15,668 bases of DNA from NCBI GenBank assembly GCA_965120355.1, contig CBCPMX010000088.1, positions 1 to 15,668 on the forward strand, written 5' to 3'. Source of the stretch: CBCPMX01 sp965120355. GTDB taxonomy: Bacteria > Bacillota > Clostridia > Oscillospirales > Oscillospiraceae. This document shows, piece after piece, positions 15,059-15,668 of the stretch (position 1 is its first letter; every line of letters begins with the position of its first letter). Made by a program: the position numbers and the translations under genes. The notes below the pieces were generated by a model that saw only the letters and a program-made list of their open reading frames with translations, was not told the origin of the DNA and did no database searches.

Positions 15059-15668
15059 TTATGTTGATGGGCTGTTTACATATTGCGCCAGCTCCAGGCC
15101 GGCTATGTAGCCGCTGGCCAGGGCCCAGGAATAGTCGTTGACGATCTGGCACTTTTCTCCACCGAAATTGATGTATCTGGAGCCGGTGGTATCTCCTGTG
15201 GCATAAACGCCCGGAACTGGGGTGCCAGCCTGGCCGATGAGCTGGGTCTTGTGGTTTATCTCCAGACCGCCGAAGGTACCATCGGTAGGGAGGAACTGGT
15301 GGAACGCGTAAAAGGGGCTCTGCTCAATGGGGATCATCAGCTCAGCGGGCTTAAAGAAGTCATCGTCATGGCCCTTGTGACAGAGCTCGTTATAGCGTTT
15401 TACTGTTGAAAGGAATTTTTCTGCGGGGACGCCCATCTGTCTGGCCAGGTCCTCCAGCGTATCCGCTTTATAGACATAACCGCCCTGCCATTGGGCCAGT
15501 TCATCTACCTGTCCCAGCACATCCTGTTCAAACAGCTTCGGATCCACTGGCAAATCACGGCCGAAGCCCAGATGGATGATGCTGGATTCCGATTTCGGCG
15601 TGCCGTCCCAATTGGGGACGCCATTGGAGATTACACGGCCCATTGTGGGATCCTGAAGAAGCTTGGGG
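15059..15668 (-). CDS. Second FAD-dependent flavoprotein, C-terminal part (cut by window edge)
   Basis: The open frame enters from the right edge and ends in TAA at 15059-15061, so only about 202 C-terminal residues are visible. An internal Met (ATG ending at 15643) is not the start, because the upstream residues PKLLQDPT continue the alignment with the neighbouring flavoprotein. Shared blocks include GRVISNGVP, KGHDDDFFKPAELMIPIE, PFYAFH, DGTFGGLEI and GVYATGDTTGSRYINFGGEK. It is therefore a tandem paralogue of the ferredoxin-fused enzyme. Whether it also has an N-terminal ferredoxin domain cannot be seen. The two may form a heteromeric reductase or act on related substrates. It is the most upstream visible gene of the minus-strand operon. 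Confidence 0.87.
   Translation of the reverse strand, partial: PKLLQDPTMGRVISNGVPNWDGTPKSESSIIHLGFGRDLPVDPKLFEQDVLGQVDELAQWQGGYVYKADTLEDLARQMGVPAEKFLSTVKRYNELCHKGHDDDFFKPAELMIPIEQSPFYAFHQFLPTDGTFGGLEINHKTQLIGQAGTPVPGVYATGDTTGSRYINFGGEKCQIVNDYSWALASGYIAGLELAQYVNSPST

Overview
The window looks like a piece of a G+C-rich Clostridia chromosome, most likely a gut Oscillospiraceae-type organism (Flavonifractor/Lawsonibacter/Oscillibacter-like). This rests on near-perfect AGGAGG ribosome binding sites, TTGACA/TATAAT promoters with 17-bp spacers, lipoprotein signal peptides ending in LAAC/FAAC, and the protein families present. The taxonomic call is an inference from style, not from a marker gene. 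The first ~70 bases are G and C homopolymer runs and look like a contig edge.

Left part, + strand (1-3940). A homodimer-type ABC exporter (295-2037) has its own extended -10 promoter. A strong hairpin follows it, then a short orphan sigma-70 region 4-like reading frame ending in a U-tract terminator. Next is a stand-alone transglutaminase-like protein (2532-3890) with its own promoter and an intact Cys-His-Asp triad.

Centre, + strand (4064-10582). This is the most interesting unit. A TTGACA-17-TAAAAT promoter leads into a complete lysine riboswitch (L-box) with a clear terminator/antiterminator expression platform. It controls a six-gene operon: a peptide/nickel-family (SBP_bac_5) lipoprotein, two DppB/DppC-type permeases, two DppD/DppF-type ATPases and a translationally coupled GNAT acetyltransferase. 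The regulation implies uptake of lysine, or of a lysine-containing or lysine-related compound, when cellular lysine is low. This gives a substrate hypothesis for a transporter class whose substrate usually cannot be read from sequence.

Boundary (10598-11515). An initiator tRNA-fMet gene has its own consensus promoter and two tandem terminators. A frameshifted, truncated IS transposase remnant (minus strand) lies beyond it, and then the terminator of the right-hand operon. The change of strand, the IS remnant and an apparently lower G+C to the right suggest a junction next to the tRNA gene.

Right part, - strand (11526-15668, running in from beyond the right edge). Two tandem, clearly paralogous FAD-dependent fumarate-reductase-like flavoproteins are followed by a family-1-like solute-binding lipoprotein. 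One flavoprotein is cut by the window end; the other carries an N-terminal two-cluster ferredoxin domain. The arrangement suggests import of an organic compound and its reduction in the cytoplasm with ferredoxin-type electron delivery. The substrate is unknown, and no permease for this binding protein is visible.
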